Positions 5,797-6,530 of a stretch of DNA of 6,530 nucleotides are shown here, piece by piece. How positions within the stretch are numbered: the stretch's first letter is position 1; every line of letters starts with the position of its first letter. The notes under the pieces were generated by a model. It did no database searches and was not told the origin of the DNA. It worked only from the letters and a program-made list of their open reading frames with translations. Made by a program: the position numbers and the translations under genes. Source of the DNA: an uncultured Vogesella sp. (GTDB lineage Bacteria > Pseudomonadota > Gammaproteobacteria > Burkholderiales > Chromobacteriaceae); contig CAMLGD010000185.1 of NCBI GenBank assembly GCA_946479405.1, positions 1-6,530 on the forward strand, written 5' to 3'.

Positions 5797-5801
5797 GGAG
5801 G
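5797..5801 (+). promoter_or_regulatory. Ribosome binding site deciding among three consecutive ATG codons
   Basis: GGAGG is directly followed by ATGATGATG (5802-5810). The first ATG touches the site and the second has three bases of spacing. Only the third (5808) has the usual six bases, so it is taken as the start. Confidence 0.75.
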
Positions 5802-5807
5802 ATGATG

Positions 5808-6530
5808 ATGTCAAAGGATAATTTGAAAACGCATGGTGAATTGCTGGATAGCCGTTTGCCTGGTAATGGCATGGCGGGAGAGCTATTTGGGCGCCAAGAT
5901 GTTTTTGATGCCGATATTGATGTTTTCTTTCATAAGCACTGGATTCTTGCTGGAGTAACCGCAGATATTCCGGAGCCAGGTGATATCTCTACCATCGACA
6001 TCGGCAAAGCCTCCATTATTATTCTCCGTGATGACGACGAGCAGATTCGCAGCTATCGCAATATCTGCCGCCATCGCGGTGCCCGCCTGAAAGAAGCGGG
6101 CAAGTCCACGGTGGGCATGCTGACCTGTTCGTACCATCAATGGACCTATGCCCTGGATGGCAGCCTGCGTCACGCCACCCATATGGGGCAGGATTTCGAT
6201 AGCAAGTGCCGCAATCTGCTGCCGGTGCACACCAAGGTAATCGGCACCCATATTTTTGTATGTTTGGGCGATGAGCCGCCGACAGATATTGCGTACCTGG
6301 AGGAGGTGATGACGCCGCGTTTTGCGCCATACCAGCTGTTACATACCAAAATCGCCTATGAATCCGAGATCATCGAAGATGGCAACTGGAAGCTGGTCAT
6401 CGAGAACAATCGCGAGTGTTATCACTGCGGTGGCACCCACCCGGAGTTGACGGCTTCCTTCCTGCCGGAAGATTTCGGCTTCTGTCCGGAAAACCTCAGT
6501 GCCGAAGCACAAGTTGCGCTAGAGGACTAC
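5808..6530 (+). CDS. Rieske non-heme iron oxygenase alpha subunit, GbcA/CntA-like (3' end outside window)
   Basis: The first 241 residues of a cytoplasmic Rieske oxygenase that uses O2 and electrons from a reductase partner, which would lie beyond the window. The Rieske [2Fe-2S] domain (about 40-150) has C87-x-H89-x17-C107-x2-H110, giving all four ligands. The catalytic domain begins with G-N-W-K-L-V-I-E-N-N (192-201), then E203-C-Y-H206-C-G-G-T-H211-P-E. H206 and H211 are the first two ligands of the mononuclear iron; the third, an acidic residue, falls after the cut. E203 stands where many ring-hydroxylating dioxygenases have the bridging Asp, as in carnitine and glycine betaine oxygenases. 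HWxxAG, CRHRGxR, YHQWTY, MGxDFD and NRECYHCGGxHPEL together resemble glycine betaine demethylase GbcA and relatives. A quaternary-ammonium substrate is therefore likely (inference), the exact one open: glycine betaine, carnitine, stachydrine or choline. Family lengths of about 400-430 imply some 60% is present. The start is set by GGAGG at 5797-5801. Confidence 0.92.
   Translation, partial: MSKDNLKTHGELLDSRLPGNGMAGELFGRQDVFDADIDVFFHKHWILAGVTADIPEPGDISTIDIGKASIIILRDDDEQIRSYRNICRHRGARLKEAGKSTVGMLTCSYHQWTYALDGSLRHATHMGQDFDSKCRNLLPVHTKVIGTHIFVCLGDEPPTDIAYLEEVMTPRFAPYQLLHTKIAYESEIIEDGNWKLVIENNRECYHCGGTHPELTASFLPEDFGFCPENLSAEAQVALEDY

Overview
The window reads as an ordinary proteobacterial chromosome segment with moderate to high GC. 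The style of the genes (GcvA/AmpR-type LysR regulators, a large chemoreceptor, a GbcA-like Rieske oxygenase) and the intergenic hairpins suggest a betaproteobacterium, possibly Chromobacteriaceae. That placement is an impression from sequence style, not a search result. All supported genes lie on the + strand.

Layout: (1) the last 101 codons of an aldehyde dehydrogenase, closed by a clear hairpin terminator; (2) a roughly 310-base AT-richer intergenic region with direct repeats and a small dyad; (3) two consecutive LysR-type regulators 48 bases apart, whose DNA-binding domains align residue for residue; (4) a 255-base gap with two strong inverted repeats; (5) a methyl-accepting chemotaxis protein with a periplasmic domain of about 280 residues; (6) a roughly 320-base gap with overlapping hairpins and a 12-bp palindrome; (7) an 80-residue three-helix membrane protein of the CBU_0592-like kind; (8) a 345-base gap ending in a dense cluster of dyads around a plausible promoter; (9) the first 241 codons of a Rieske oxygenase alpha subunit of the glycine betaine/carnitine/stachydrine type, cut by the window end.

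How they may work together (inference): the Rieske enzyme is of a type that N-demethylates or cleaves quaternary ammonium compounds. An aldehyde dehydrogenase of the aminoaldehyde/betaine-aldehyde kind and two LysR regulators sit close by. A T-N11-A dyad typical of LysR recognition sites is centred about 65 bases upstream of the predicted transcription start of the oxygenase gene. One or both regulators may therefore control the oxygenase. The chemoreceptor could sense a related nutrient, but nothing in the sequence proves this.

I found no mobile element, CRISPR array, tRNA or rRNA, and no convincing new defence or mobile system. The most interesting signal is the back-to-back dyad arrangement at 5684-5738 in front of the oxygenase gene.
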